The notes under the pieces were generated by a model. The model had not been told where the DNA came from. It saw only the letters and a program-made list of their open reading frames with translations, and did no database searches. The position numbers and the translations under genes are program-made. A stretch of 64,000 bases of DNA, taken from assembly GCF_000005505.3 (NCBI RefSeq), contig NC_016131.3, positions 43,113,355 to 43,177,354 of the forward strand. Reading direction: 5' to 3'. This stretch comes from Brachypodium distachyon. Taxonomy: Eukaryota; Streptophyta; Magnoliopsida; Poales; Poaceae. Shown piece after piece: positions 33,283 through 43,637 of the stretch (within the stretch, counting starts at the first letter, position 1; each line of letters opens with the position of its first letter).

Positions 33283-36200
33283 TCGAACGAGCTTGTTTTG
33301 TTTGACTGGGTTTTGCTTGCCGACGTGTCGTGATTCGGTGAAAGGCCGGCCGGCGCGTGATGCCAGGCGGCCACATGCTTTGCGCGCGTGATCGAGGCGG
33401 ACGGCCCTGAAGCATTGAAGCGAGGATACAAGTATAGCACGGAGCAGTGTGCATGGCCGGCGCGTTTGGTGGATCTATCGAACCGAACGATCGGTCAACC
33501 GCGAGAACTTGCTAGATACGGAGTACTTTTTTATAGAACGTTGAACAAACTGATGCTGCGGATCTAGCTAGCGGAGGAGTGCTACTAACTTACCTCCCTT
33601 CAACAATAGGTGCGTATTAGTTTTACTCATGACCAATGTTTTGATCATAAAATACTTTTTTATATATTATTATGACAGATTTATATCCATCTATATAATA
33701 TCTAATTAAAGTAGCAGATATTCTATGGTTCAGATTTTACAAAAGTTATCGGACGGTCCATACTGTTTACCGCTCAGATTTAACCGATAAGGAAAAAAGG
33801 TGTCAGTATTTGACTACGTAAAACGGTAACGCAAAACAGCCTGATATCAGATCGATCACGGACACGCCTGAATCTGATTGAGCGCGACCCTCGCCGGTCC
33901 CCTACGAGCCTGCCCGAGCCAATTTCCCGTCGGAATCGAGCCCGACAGTGCCACCCGCCGCCAGCGGCTGCCGCCACGATTTGCGCCGCCGGCGACGCGG
34001 CGCCGTCCCCCGCGACCTGCCGGTGCTCCTTCCGTGCCCGACCGAAACACCGCAACACGGTCCGCCGCAAGCTTCGATTTGCTGTCCGTCACGAGCTACA
34101 GAGTTGATCGATCGATCGATTAGCAACTGGAATACTGCTGGGACTAGCCAAGTGCCCTTCATTGCAACGGAAAGACAAAAACAACTGCATGATTAAAAAT
34201 TTGCGGACAGCAATAATGTATACATGATTAGAGATTTGCGGCTGATGAATACGAAGAAAATCGTTTTCAACAAAAAAAATTATGCATCAATAGCGAGAAA
34301 TAAAACATTCGTTCTTTTGTGCACTTTTCTAGGTACATTTTGATTTGTTCCGGGCATCTTTCAGTTTCCTACAGTGGTGGCTGAAAAGATGAACTCATCA
34401 AGTCTTGATAGCATAAAACTAATTTTCCTACCTCTAAAACATGTGGCTCAACTGTACATCCCCTTCCGTCAAGAGCTTCCTACCATGACCAATATAATGA
34501 ACCACTAACTTGACAGCATGCAGAAAAAGATTGCTATTGTGTACAAGGATATTGTACAGATAAAGAGATAAATTACCGTGGAGTATTTGATTTTGATCAG
34601 AATATGAAGATTGTTCTATTGAGTAACAAAGAAGTGAATGAATTCTTCAGTGACAATAACTCATATACTTCTCTACGGCCATCAAGTAGATATTGTGGAT
34701 CCAATTTGTTCACTAAAAATGGTCTGGCATTCGTGCAAAACGAAATCGGCGTTACAGAATGCAAGTTAACCGAAGAACATGAACAAACTAACCTCAAGAA
34801 TTTACCTGAGACCTGTGCCCACTTCAGAAAAAAAAAAGCTTCTACTACTAACAAGGCAAGGTAGTACTTATGTAGTTCTAATTTGGTAAATTAGTGGCAA
34901 AAGTATTCCTTTGACTACACGAATAACCGAAAGTACCACTTTCTCAGAACTTTCTTTTGAACAACTCATTTGTTGAAGGTTGTAATGGACTGGTAATCTG
35001 GTACCTACAGGGATCAGTAATATAACCACTCTTGTGTATTTTAAATGACAATATCTAGATACATATAGAAACTTTAATAAGACTTTAGAAACCACAACAT
35101 TGGTGAAGTTTGAAGAAGGACCAGCATAACTTTAAACATAAGCTCATCATTTAAGCATGTAGAGATATGTAAACAGTATAGGAAAATGCCAAACAGTTTC
35201 AGTATATGCTTTATTCTTTTATTCCCGGCGATAGATATTCAAACCAGCAAAAATATTTGCATGAACAACATTATAATAGGACACAGTTTTCAGACAACTT
35301 ATCATTTGGAACAAAAGTTAGTTAGGTAAAATATAAAGATGTGCCCCTACTGTAGCAAGCAAAAGAAATTTCCCACCAAACCTACGAAAACCGGACGAAC
35401 ATAAGGCAATCAAACTGACAATAAAATGTATGCCCACAAATGAAACGACCACTTATTACTTCAGATGATCACTATCATATTTTACTATTTTGCATTACAT
35501 ACACAAGAATACAAGCGAATAATACTACACATTTATCAAAGTACTTGTGTTCTCATGTACTTCGTAATTGCATGGCTAAATGTATATATGGTCTAAGCAT
35601 GTCACATGTAACTGAACAATCATTTCACATGTTTACAATGAGAGAAATGATGATCTCCATGATTAAACCAGACGTATATGACAACAATGACACACCTACA
35701 GCAATTCATATGAAAAAAAACTCTTGAAACTGATTATAACCTATACTGCTACTCGCTATGATAAGCTCCCATGTCCAACCTGAAGGATATGAAGGATACT
35801 GATCCATGTAGGCCATGCTTGTTTTTTTTTGCGAGGAATGTAGGCCATGCTTGTTGCCAACCTCCTCATAATAGCCAATAATCCTGGGCAGCTCTTACCA
35901 CTAAATATATTGTAGCCCTTCTCTATGTATAGAGGTTATCCAGCGGCACAAACAGGATCGCGCTCAACTGCAGGAATATGACCATGGAAATAATCATATA
36001 ACATCTGAAAAAACTGACTACTGAAAACCGATAGGCTAGCATGTACCCTCTTCATATATCCTAGGGAACATCTGAAAATGCTGAAGTACCTTCTGTAGCT
36101 TCTCCCTATGCCTTCCTGCACTGAAAACGGAAATAGTGTGCTTTGAACAAACAGTCATCTGAAGAATCAGTTGGATCCAAGGCAAGTTTTCAAAGTAAAC

Positions 36201-36468
36201 ATGGAATCAAGAAATCCAGATCAGGTCAGCCACAATTAAGTTCATTCTCCCTCAATTCAATGGCTCAAAATAAAAGCCACAATCTTTGTGTGCATACATA
36301 CATTGATTAGAATAGTTTGTTATCAGGTTAGCACGGCCATTACAAAAGATATAAATCTTCGTCAAGGTGCAAAGCATTGGCATAGCATCTTAAGCACATT
36401 AGTACATAACTACCTACCTCCAAGTTCATAGATTCAGTTTAAGGACCCCATAATTAATTAATATACAC
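33283..36468. other. Long intergenic stretch, no gene recognised
   Basis: 33283-33500 is the 3' flank of TBL gene 2. 33590-33680 has a worn Stowaway-like fragment (CTCCCTTCAACAATAGG). 33860-34080 is GC-rich with open frames on both strands that carry no known motif. The rest to 36460 is AT-rich DNA without coding signal. Confidence 0.45.
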
Positions 36469-36720
36469 ATGGCAATAACCTTGATACCACCACAACAGCA
36501 CAATTGCGAGGAGGTCAGAATCAGCAGCTTACCTGACGAGATGCTAATCCTGATCCTCGACAAGCTAGACGCACGCACAACAACAACCACCACCATCCTT
36601 CCCAAGCGATGGCTGGATCTTCCTCGGCGATCGCACACGCGACCTCTCCGTCCATGAACTCCTTCCTCCACGCTACCACATGCTGAAACAGACCGGAGCT
36701 CAAGGCATGGTACGAAGCAG
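36469..36720 (+). pseudogene. F-box gene fragment
   Basis: The plus strand encodes VRISSLPDEMLILILDKLDA followed by RTTTTTTILPKRWLDLPRR, a clear F-box of the plant F-box/LRR or FBD type (residues about 16-54). The reading then shifts: in another frame DLSVHELLPPRYHMLKQT, which normally follows, appears at about 36638-36695. After that the similarity ends and no LRR or FBD part is seen, so this is a truncated, frameshifted relic. An intact F-box would bind Skp1 in an SCF ubiquitin ligase. Confidence 0.65.
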
Positions 36721-39305
36721 AGAAGAACTCACAGCACCTAACTGATTTCTCGGCCGTTTGTACAAACTACAAAGAGAGAGTTAAGAGGGAGATAGGGGGC
36801 AAGCACCTTCGCTTCATGGGAAGAGTGGTGGAGATGGAGGCCAGGGTTCGGTGGCGGAGGAGCAGCGGCACTGGCGGGGCAGGCGAAGGGCTTCAGCGGC
36901 GCCAGGAGAATAGCGAGGAGAAGATGGGGCGGCGGCGCCGATCTGGAGGGCTGCGGTTCGCCGGGAGGAGGCGGCGCTGGGGGCGGAGGGGTAGGAGAGG
37001 GACAGGCGACGGAGGCAAATCGGGACAACGTCGGAGAGAGGAAGCCAGCAAGTGGCGGCGGCGCAAGAGAAGGAGGGTCGGTGCCAGTAGCAAAAGATCC
37101 GTGAAACACGGAACAACGAAAAATTCTATCAAAACTCTCAAATTAAATGTTACGTGTTTCATGAGCACATATGTATAACGACTATGATATGTTTATTTTT
37201 GTAGGCTATACTTTGGTCTCTTTCTATTTTGCACATGTCTTATTTCTATATACCGTGTAAAAAGAAAGTGACACATGTTCAAGTCTTTTGCTCTCTACCT
37301 TCAGGTTATCCCGGCCTCAGGCTCATCCCATCGCCGTCCAAATCTCGCGGGAAGCCACCGCCGCACACGAGTCGGTGGAGGCGGCGGTCAGGGCGTGCGA
37401 CAGAGCCACGGGTCCGCAGCCGCCTTCCGCACACGGACGCCGCTGACACACACGAGCTGGTGGAGGCGACCAAGAGCGGTGGCGGACGCTGACGAGATCC
37501 GGATCGGGTGGGGTGAGATTCGTAGGAGAGGAGGAGCCAAGAGGGTTATGTTGTTGTTTTTTTCTTTTTTGGACGGTACGTATTTTTTCTGCGCTTGAGG
37601 ACCACGGGAGCCGGAATTAAAAGACGTGTGAGGACAACGGTGACAGATTCGTAATTTCGGTGAAGGGACGTATCGCGACGACCATATGATCACCACCAAC
37701 TCCAATTTAATATATTAGTATATATACTGCTTTGTCTTCCCGCATTGGCATCGATTGATTGTCTGCTATCTGTTTTCCCGTGTCGACTTTATTCGTTGAT
37801 TGAGCCCTAATCAATTTGGTCCGTGACACGGCGGCGAAGAGCACGGCCGGAGCAGCGCCGTGGCGGACGACAGGGACGAGCGCGGCGCGGGCGTTGGCTA
37901 GCGGCATGGCAGCGTCAACCAGCCGGCAGCAGTACAGGAAATCGATTTAGGAGACGAGGAAGAGAGCAGGGTGTTTTAAGCCAATGACAGATGGGACCGT
38001 CCCGTCAGTTTGAAATAAAAAAAAACAGGGATTCGATTTTAGGGAACCTGCCGGAGAGCATCTCTTTTTTCTCCAGAAAATTTTCTTTCTACAATCCCTA
38101 AAAAACCAGTCTTAGGGAAAAAAAAAGATGCTCTCAGCTCTAACCATCCACGCTACCAGTAAAAGCCTGCCATAGGTCTTAGATGTATCGATCTGTATCA
38201 ATATGCAACATGATCGATTTTAATAGTTCGACGTGACTAAAGTAGAGATGAGTGGAAATATCCGCTCAAAAGAAAAGTGGAGATGATCAAACATACTGAA
38301 TTATTACTTTTAAACAAGAAAAAAGCTGAATATGGATAGAGATAAAATATATATCGTTCCGTTGCTGGGCGTACCACCGTATCTGGAACGACCATATCAA
38401 ACACCGCCAATATGAGGCGTTTGGGCCTTAGCCGTGCAACCAACTGCAAATACATCAACTACGAAAAAAAGAACATTGCAAATGATGCAAATTTATTAGA
38501 TGTCTGAGACCTCAAAATTGGAGCAAAAAGGGCAAGCTATAGGGAGCACTAGATCACGGGAGCCAAAAATACACGTCCAGACTAGAACTAGCTATTACAA
38601 CTGCCGATGACGTATTTTCACGTGCTGCCATGTCACAGCTACGGCTCATATGGAGATGTTTAGTAATTGAGCAAATAAAAAATCAATAGCCAAAAGCGAA
38701 ACGATTTTTATTAAAAAAAATGAAAACTGTGTTGTGTAGACTCTATGTATTGGATGAAAATACAAAAATAAAAATTAAATATTCCAGAAAACATTGAACG
38801 GTTCCAAATAATATATATTTAAATTGCATACAAAATAAATATTCTACTCATGCAAACATATAAATGCGTAAAATTTTCTTTCATTGTACAAATCTAGCCA
38901 CGCAATCTGCGCAGATCACCCCACTGATTATATTCTTACTCAAGAATATTTGTTTATGGTTATGATTTTGATCACATTAGTCAAATATTCATGATGTAAT
39001 TTGTGGTCAAAGGATAGGTCAACCGAAACCTAATATGCATCCTATTGTTGGACGGAGGGAGTATCTAAGAGCCGATGTTTTATGAGGAAGGCAAAGGTGA
39101 ATCACCCTTGATTTTACTGAGTTACTCCCTTCGTCTGGGTTTGTAAGACGACCACTTAATCTTATGTCAAATTTTGATCGAAAATTACACATAGGCCTTA
39201 TAAATCCGGATAAAGTAATAAAGTTTGGCTGTAGTTCTAAAAATAATGTGTAGAAAATACTATAAAATAAACAATCACAAAACATTCCGGGACGAAAAAG
39301 ACGGT
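36721..39305. other. Intergenic with MITE fragments
   Basis: 36780-37100 is purine-rich and low in complexity; its Arg/Gly-rich open frames look non-genic. 38056-38136 is a small hairpin (GAGCATCTCTTTTTTCTCC and the inverted AAAAAAAAAGATGCTC). 39051-39064 (GGACGGAGGGAGTA) and 39124-39290 (ACTCCCTTCGTCTGGG...) are separate Stowaway-like ends; the latter resembles the left arm at 25182. No gene found. Confidence 0.45.
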
Positions 39306-39470
39306 TCATTTCGGTTTACTGGACCGGCTTCTCTAAGAAGTTGTTCTCCCCTAACTTCCTAAACTAATTTGAAAGTCTACCTAATATGTGATGCGGCTTC
39401 TTCAGGAAGCTAGGTGAGGACACCTTATAAGAGAAGCCAGTGCTAGAAATGCAGCCGAAACATACAACCT
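39306..39470. mobile_element. Hairpin MITE, second copy of the 31366 family
   Basis: GGCTTCTCTAAGAAGTTGTT, CTCCCCTAACTTCC at 39328 is inverted as GGAAGCTAGGTGAGGACACC, TTATAAGAGAAGCC near 39408-39442. The centre TGATGCGGCTTCTTC matches TGACGCGTCTTCTCC at 31498. It ends about 20 bases from the stop codon of the neighbouring F-box-like gene. Confidence 0.6.
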
Positions 39471-39490
39471 TTGATTGGATTCAAGATTGA

Positions 39491-40249
39491 TTAGTCCTTG
39501 AGGCCGCCATTGAGGCCAGCACAACAGACCAGGTATTCTGGTAGAGTACAGGGCCGAGCGAGAGGCACTAGATTCAGGTCTGGAAAGGATTGCCGGAACG
39601 TTTTAAGCTCTCTGCCAGCAACGTTTAGCCTTTCGTCATCCATGGTGAACTCAAACGGTGGATCTATAGTCTTGTTCATTAGATAGCGCACGCCGATGGA
39701 AGGGAAGCGGTAGCCGGACACCCCCGGGTACACCGCGTTCCCTGAAATGCATGAAAAACCGGTGGTGGAGAGAGAGAAGCATGCCACCTCGCCGGCGAAC
39801 ACCGCACGGTGGTGTCCGATGTAATCCACCGGGAGGAGATTCTTCCCGTCCAGGTTTACCTCGCACACCTGGATTAGTTGCCACCGGAACGCCATTGCCC
39901 TGTCCTCCACTCTGATCACCTGGATGTGCACGGCGTGGCTCGCCTTGTCACGCAGGAGCAGGAGGCCCTCGACGGTGGCCTCGAGGTGGTGGCTGGAGAG
40001 CTCCGGGAGGTCGACGCCGGCGGAGGCGCCCGTGGTGAGGTTGAGGAAGCCACGGCCATCGCCGTTGGTGCGGTTGGACAGCATGATCCATCGGCGGGGG
40101 CGGAAGCTGTTGTCCAGCTGGCCGCAGCACTCGCGCGGGTCAGCGGTGCATCTCCTCCACTCCTTGCACGCGGCGCGGAGGCGGACGTACTCGGCCATGT
40201 CGTAGCGGAGCAGCCGGCCGGCGATGTCGTCGATGAGCTTCAACGTCAT
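39491..40249 (-). CDS. F-box-like plant protein, probably shortened
   Basis: A 252-codon open frame starts MTLKLIDDIAGRLLRYDMAE and continues YVRLRAACKEWRRCTADPRE, an F-box-like N-terminus typical of a large grass family with a C-terminal beta-propeller-like (DUF295/DUF1618-type) region. RPRRWIMLSNRT, FLNLTTGAS and LEATVEGLLLLRDKASHAV follow. The usual long middle part then seems missing: the frame goes straight to CEVNLDGKNLLPVDYIGHHRAVFAGEVA-like sequence and the C-terminus. The frame is open throughout, so it may be translated. An upstream exon (about 40335-40450, ...CGGHEEW) could splice in (joining as HEEWRGWPNMTLK) but lacks an obvious ATG. Likely an SCF substrate-receptor relative; target unknown. 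Confidence 0.6.
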   Translation of the reverse strand: MTLKLIDDIAGRLLRYDMAEYVRLRAACKEWRRCTADPRECCGQLDNSFRPRRWIMLSNRTNGDGRGFLNLTTGASAGVDLPELSSHHLEATVEGLLLLRDKASHAVHIQVIRVEDRAMAFRWQLIQVCEVNLDGKNLLPVDYIGHHRAVFAGEVACFSLSTTGFSCISGNAVYPGVSGYRFPSIGVRYLMNKTIDPPFEFTMDDERLNVAGRELKTFRQSFPDLNLVPLARPCTLPEYLVCCAGLNGGLKD

Positions 40250-41181
40250 GTTCGGCCAACCTCTCCTGCCCCGTTTAGACCATTAGACGAAAATCAAGCA
40301 GGAGAGAAATTAGGATAGATGACGTAGGGATTGAACTGACCATTCCTCGTGGCCGCCACAAGATGGCGGCACCAAAGGGTCTAGGCGGCTATGCCGCCGG
40401 CATCTCTTGCTCGTCACCTCGATCCGCGTCGTCGAGAGTGACGAGTAGATGTGGTCCTGGCGGCTCCAGAGTGGTGCTCTGATGCGTGGCGGCGGCCGAC
40501 ACCGCTTGCGTGCGGAGCTATACCAATTTACCCTAGGATGAAACTCAGCCGTAAGGACGAATAGGCTGATTAGTTTCGATCGTGGGTATAGAAAACCCCT
40601 CCAGCCCACGATGATGATGGGCAATGGAAGGAAATAGACAAATTGCTTTTTTTTCCTCGGAAAAAAAACGAACTTGGCTAAAATGTCTCTCCCGTTGATT
40701 AAGCTTGCTTTCTTACTTACTTAGGCGATCATGCAAATGAAAGGATTTCTATTTCTCTGTCCAGTTAGCAACGTGTTTTGCTGTTTTGGTATTGTACAGG
40801 GCATTTCGGGCTACTTCAAAATACGGTGAGAAAAAGGTCGTATTTATTGGAGTTTTTTTTAAAATAGAGAAGTTCGCCCTCTCCGGCTTCTATTAACAGA
40901 AAACCAAGTGTGTTACAAGTTCAGAAGCTGAAAAACAAAAACAAAAGAATTAACCAGACTACAGTTCATTCTGACCAATGCAGTTAAGGTTTTAGAGAGG
41001 CAAAAGCCGCTAGCCTACAACCTGACAATAAGGGGATCGCACGACTGAAGCAATCTGCGAACAAGCCCAAGACTACTGAAAGGCTAGACCACCGACCTTT
41101 CGAGCGAACACAGCAACAAAAGTAAATCACGACATCCCCCGGTATAGACGATGCCATTTCATGCGCTCTTCAAAAACCTGC
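40250..41181. other. Intergenic upstream of the F-box-like gene
   Basis: 40310-40530 may hold the possible first exon and promoter of the minus-strand F-box-like gene. 40860-41150 (CTCTCCGGCTTCTATTAACAG, then AAAACCAAGTGTGTTACAAG) looks like a decayed repeat but was not identified. Confidence 0.4.
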
Positions 41182-41190
41182 TTCGCAATT

Positions 41191-41637
41191 GAGTAAATTT
41201 CATAAAACCACACTTCTTGGGGTTAGGATTTTGACGGGTCATAGTTATGACTAATAGTCTCACAAAATCACATTTTTTCAGCTAGATCTTCTCACAGAAC
41301 CTAAATCAGGTAATTAAGAACATTTGACGGTGTTTCTGACAAGTGGAACCCACGTGTCAGATGCCAGGTCGGACGGGTCGAACTATTTTTTTGTCCACGT
41401 CAGCTTTTGCCCAACACCCCATTAAGCTCCTCTGTCTACCCGGGGAATCCCGATTCGATCTTGGCATCCGACATGTGGGTCCCACTTGTCAAAAACACCA
41501 TCGAACACTCTTAATTACCTGATTTGGGTTCTGTGAGAAAATCTGCCCAAAAAAGTGTGGTTTTGTGAGACTATTAGTCATAACTGTGGCGCTTTGAAAC
41601 CCTATCCCTAAGAAGTGTGGTTTTGTGAAATTTACTC
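41191..41637. mobile_element. Mutator-type MITE with long inverted repeats
   Basis: A 447-base element. Left end GAGTAAATTTCATAAAACCA, CACTTCTT; right end is the inverted copy. The inverted arms run about 170 bases and include GGTTCTGTGAGA, AATTACCTGATTT and GGAACCCACGTGTCAGATGCC-type blocks. The 9-bp flanks TTCGCAATT (41182-41190) and TTGGCAATT (41638-41646) differ at one base, the mark of a MULE insertion. Confidence 0.88.
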
Positions 41638-41646
41638 TTGGCAATT

Positions 41647-42197
41647 TGTTCAACCGGCTTTGTTTCCCGCAGGAATAGATTTTTGTTTTCCTCCTCTACC
41701 TGTAAAATTGACCACAAGTAAGCCAATGGCAAAACAATTTAACTGCTCCAAAAGGAGACGTCAAGCAAGCATTTCTAAAACAATCATCATTTCTAGTGTT
41801 ACAAATTGTCCGAAGCAAGCTAGCAACCCCTACTGACACCAGCTTCCTCATAATGATCATAATGGCATCTGAGCAAGTATTGGAGAGTTGGAGTGCGAAA
41901 ACTCTTTTTCTAGCGGAGCCGGCAGAGGCTGCCGCGTGTGGTGATGGGACTTAATATAGTGTGATTCAACAAAAGTATGTTGAATCACGCTATATTAACC
42001 AACAGCTTCCTGAATTTGTGCAGTTAGTTGGCGGTTAGGAAAAAAAATTAATTGGTAGATTGTTGGTGGCCAGGCCAATTAACTGTTATATGCATGGCCA
42101 CAATCCTTCATATCCATAAGCATTCAGCGGCCGGCTACACACACAAAACCCTGTGGCGCGCTGCAACAACGACATGAGTTCATGACGGACTAGAAAG
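41647..42197. other. Intergenic, 5' flank of the KCS pseudogene
   Basis: No coding signal. A short imperfect inverted repeat (TATAGTGTGATTCAACAAAAG / TTGAATCACGCTATATTA) lies at 41954-41998. Confidence 0.45.
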
Positions 42198-42711
42198 AAC
42201 CTCAAATCCGTTTACAAGCTCGTCGTGGTTGTCGCCAATTCGCCACCACGGCTTTGCCAATCGCATCGTTGTTGCGGCATGTTTTGGGCCGCCCTATGAA
42301 ATCGTCCAAGCCCTCCAGCCGGCCCACCTCTTCTTGGCCAGCCTCATCGTACTAGCTGCTGCTACGCTCATCATCTACTACCTGCGGCAAACACCAAAGG
42401 TGTAACTCGTAGACTATGCTTGCTTCGGCGGCCGTCCTCAAAACCGCGCCCCATTCGCCGCCCTCCTCGAACACGCACGCCAAATCCCTGCCTTAAACGA
42501 GCGAAGCGTTCGCTTCATGGCCCGGCTCGTCCAGAGCTCGGGCCTCGGGGACGAGACCTACATGCCTCTCCCGCGGTCGCATACGTGTCGTGGCAAAAGG
42601 AATGCACGTACGCTGGCGGCCAGCCGCGAGGAGGTCGAGCTCGTTGTGTTCCCAGCCATCGACGACTTGTTCGCCAAGACGCGCACCGCCCCTGCGGGCA
42701 TCTGACATACT
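42198..42711 (+). pseudogene. 3-ketoacyl-CoA synthase (KCS), 5' part
   Basis: NLKSVYKLVV at 42198 opens a KCS N-terminus. After a frameshift comes the second membrane part (LQPAHLFLASLIVLAAATLI), then V*LVDYACF, where the conserved Tyr codon is TAA (42403-42405). RAPFAALLEHARQI, SVRFMARLVQSSGLGDETY and SREEVELVVFPAIDDLFAKT follow, all conserved KCS blocks. An extra T shifts the frame after PAGI (about 42701), and the KCS sequence stops at 42711 where a CACTA element begins. The 3' part resumes at 52671. KCS enzymes catalyse the first, chain-length-setting step of very-long-chain fatty acid elongation at the ER. Confidence 0.88.
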
Positions 42712-42739
42712 CACACGGCTACAAAACGGTCAATATGCA

Positions 42740-43035
42740 ACGACACATCACTAACGGGTCCGGCGCGACCGTTACTAATGAACAACATCAGTGTCGGTCG
42801 CGGCCGCGACCGTTACTGATGAACAGAGCGGGGTCTGCCCGTCTCCGCCGAACCATACATCAGAGGCAACCATCACTGATGAACAATCATACCTCGCGAG
42901 ATACATTAGTGGCGGTCAGTTAAGAGGCGACCGCCACTGATGAACCACGCGTCAGTAACGGTCGCCCTAACGCGACCGTTACTGATGTACCCCCTATTAT
43001 CAGTAACGGTCGCCCAATTCCGACCGCCACTGATG
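42740..43035. repeat. CACTA-C left subterminal repeat array
   Basis: Many copies, in both orientations, of ACCGTTACTGATGA / CATCAGTAACGGTCG and related GACCGCCACTGATGA motifs between the terminus and the gene A promoter. Confidence 0.85.
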
Positions 43036-43045
43036 ATCGTCGCGG

Positions 43046-43140
43046 TTTAAATACGCTGGGCAGAGCCGCAGCTGGTCGTGTTGCGCGTCGTAACGGACCA
43101 GCTACGGCTCATCTTCCCCGACGACGGCAAAGCCATGCCG
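43046..43140 (+). promoter_or_regulatory. TATA-like box and conserved leader module of CACTA-C gene A
   Basis: TTTAAATAC (43046-43054) follows the repeat array directly. About 35 bases later the leader module starts: GCGCGTCGTAACGGACCAGC, TACGGCTC, ending GGCAAAGCCATGCC (43083-43140). It matches the modules at 15273-15330, 47518-47580, 10081-10140 and 58601-58658. A run of about 20 C lies just downstream (43184-43203). Confidence 0.6.
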
Positions 43141-43637
43141 ATTTCGCCCGTCGGCGAGCCCCCCAGGTAGCGCTCCTCCCTCCCCCCCCCCCCCCCCCCC
43201 CCCGCCGGCGGCCGCCGTCTCCATGGCCGGTCGGCCATGGCAGGCGAGCTCCATTTTTGGAGATCCGGCGGCCGGCGAGCTCCGATCTTCGAGTCCGAAG
43301 CTTCCCTCTCTCATGCGAGCTCTCTCTCCCTCCTGATCTGCCTCGCCGGCCTCCAATTTCTCTCCAAAGTTCCCCAATTTCAAATTTTTGAGCTCCGGTC
43401 ACCGGCCAAAATGCGGCCTCCTCGTTGTCGTCCGGAGCTTCCCTCTCCCTTGCGAGCTCTCTCTCCCTCCCGATCTTTCTCGCCGGCATCAAATTTCTCT
43501 CCGAATGTCTCTAATTTCAAATTTTTAGTTAGCTCCAGTTAATTAACACCTTAATCCCCTTGTCAATGATTAGGCTAACTATTTTGCTTTATTTGTTTTC
43601 TTGTGTATTGTGTTGTAAATCGAAGGACCGTTCTTAC

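Noticed and set aside
33856..34196. Open frames on both strands in a GC-rich patch
   Set aside because: Several overlapping frames of similar size, none with a recognised domain; composition effect.
36738..37178. Open frames of 90-120 codons on both strands
   Set aside because: Low-complexity Arg/Gly or Pro/Ser composition from a purine-rich stretch; no motif and no splice support.
42420..42923. 167-codon Arg-rich frame at the KCS/CACTA-C junction
   Set aside because: It is a shadow frame that runs across the transposon border; the KCS reading is in another frame.
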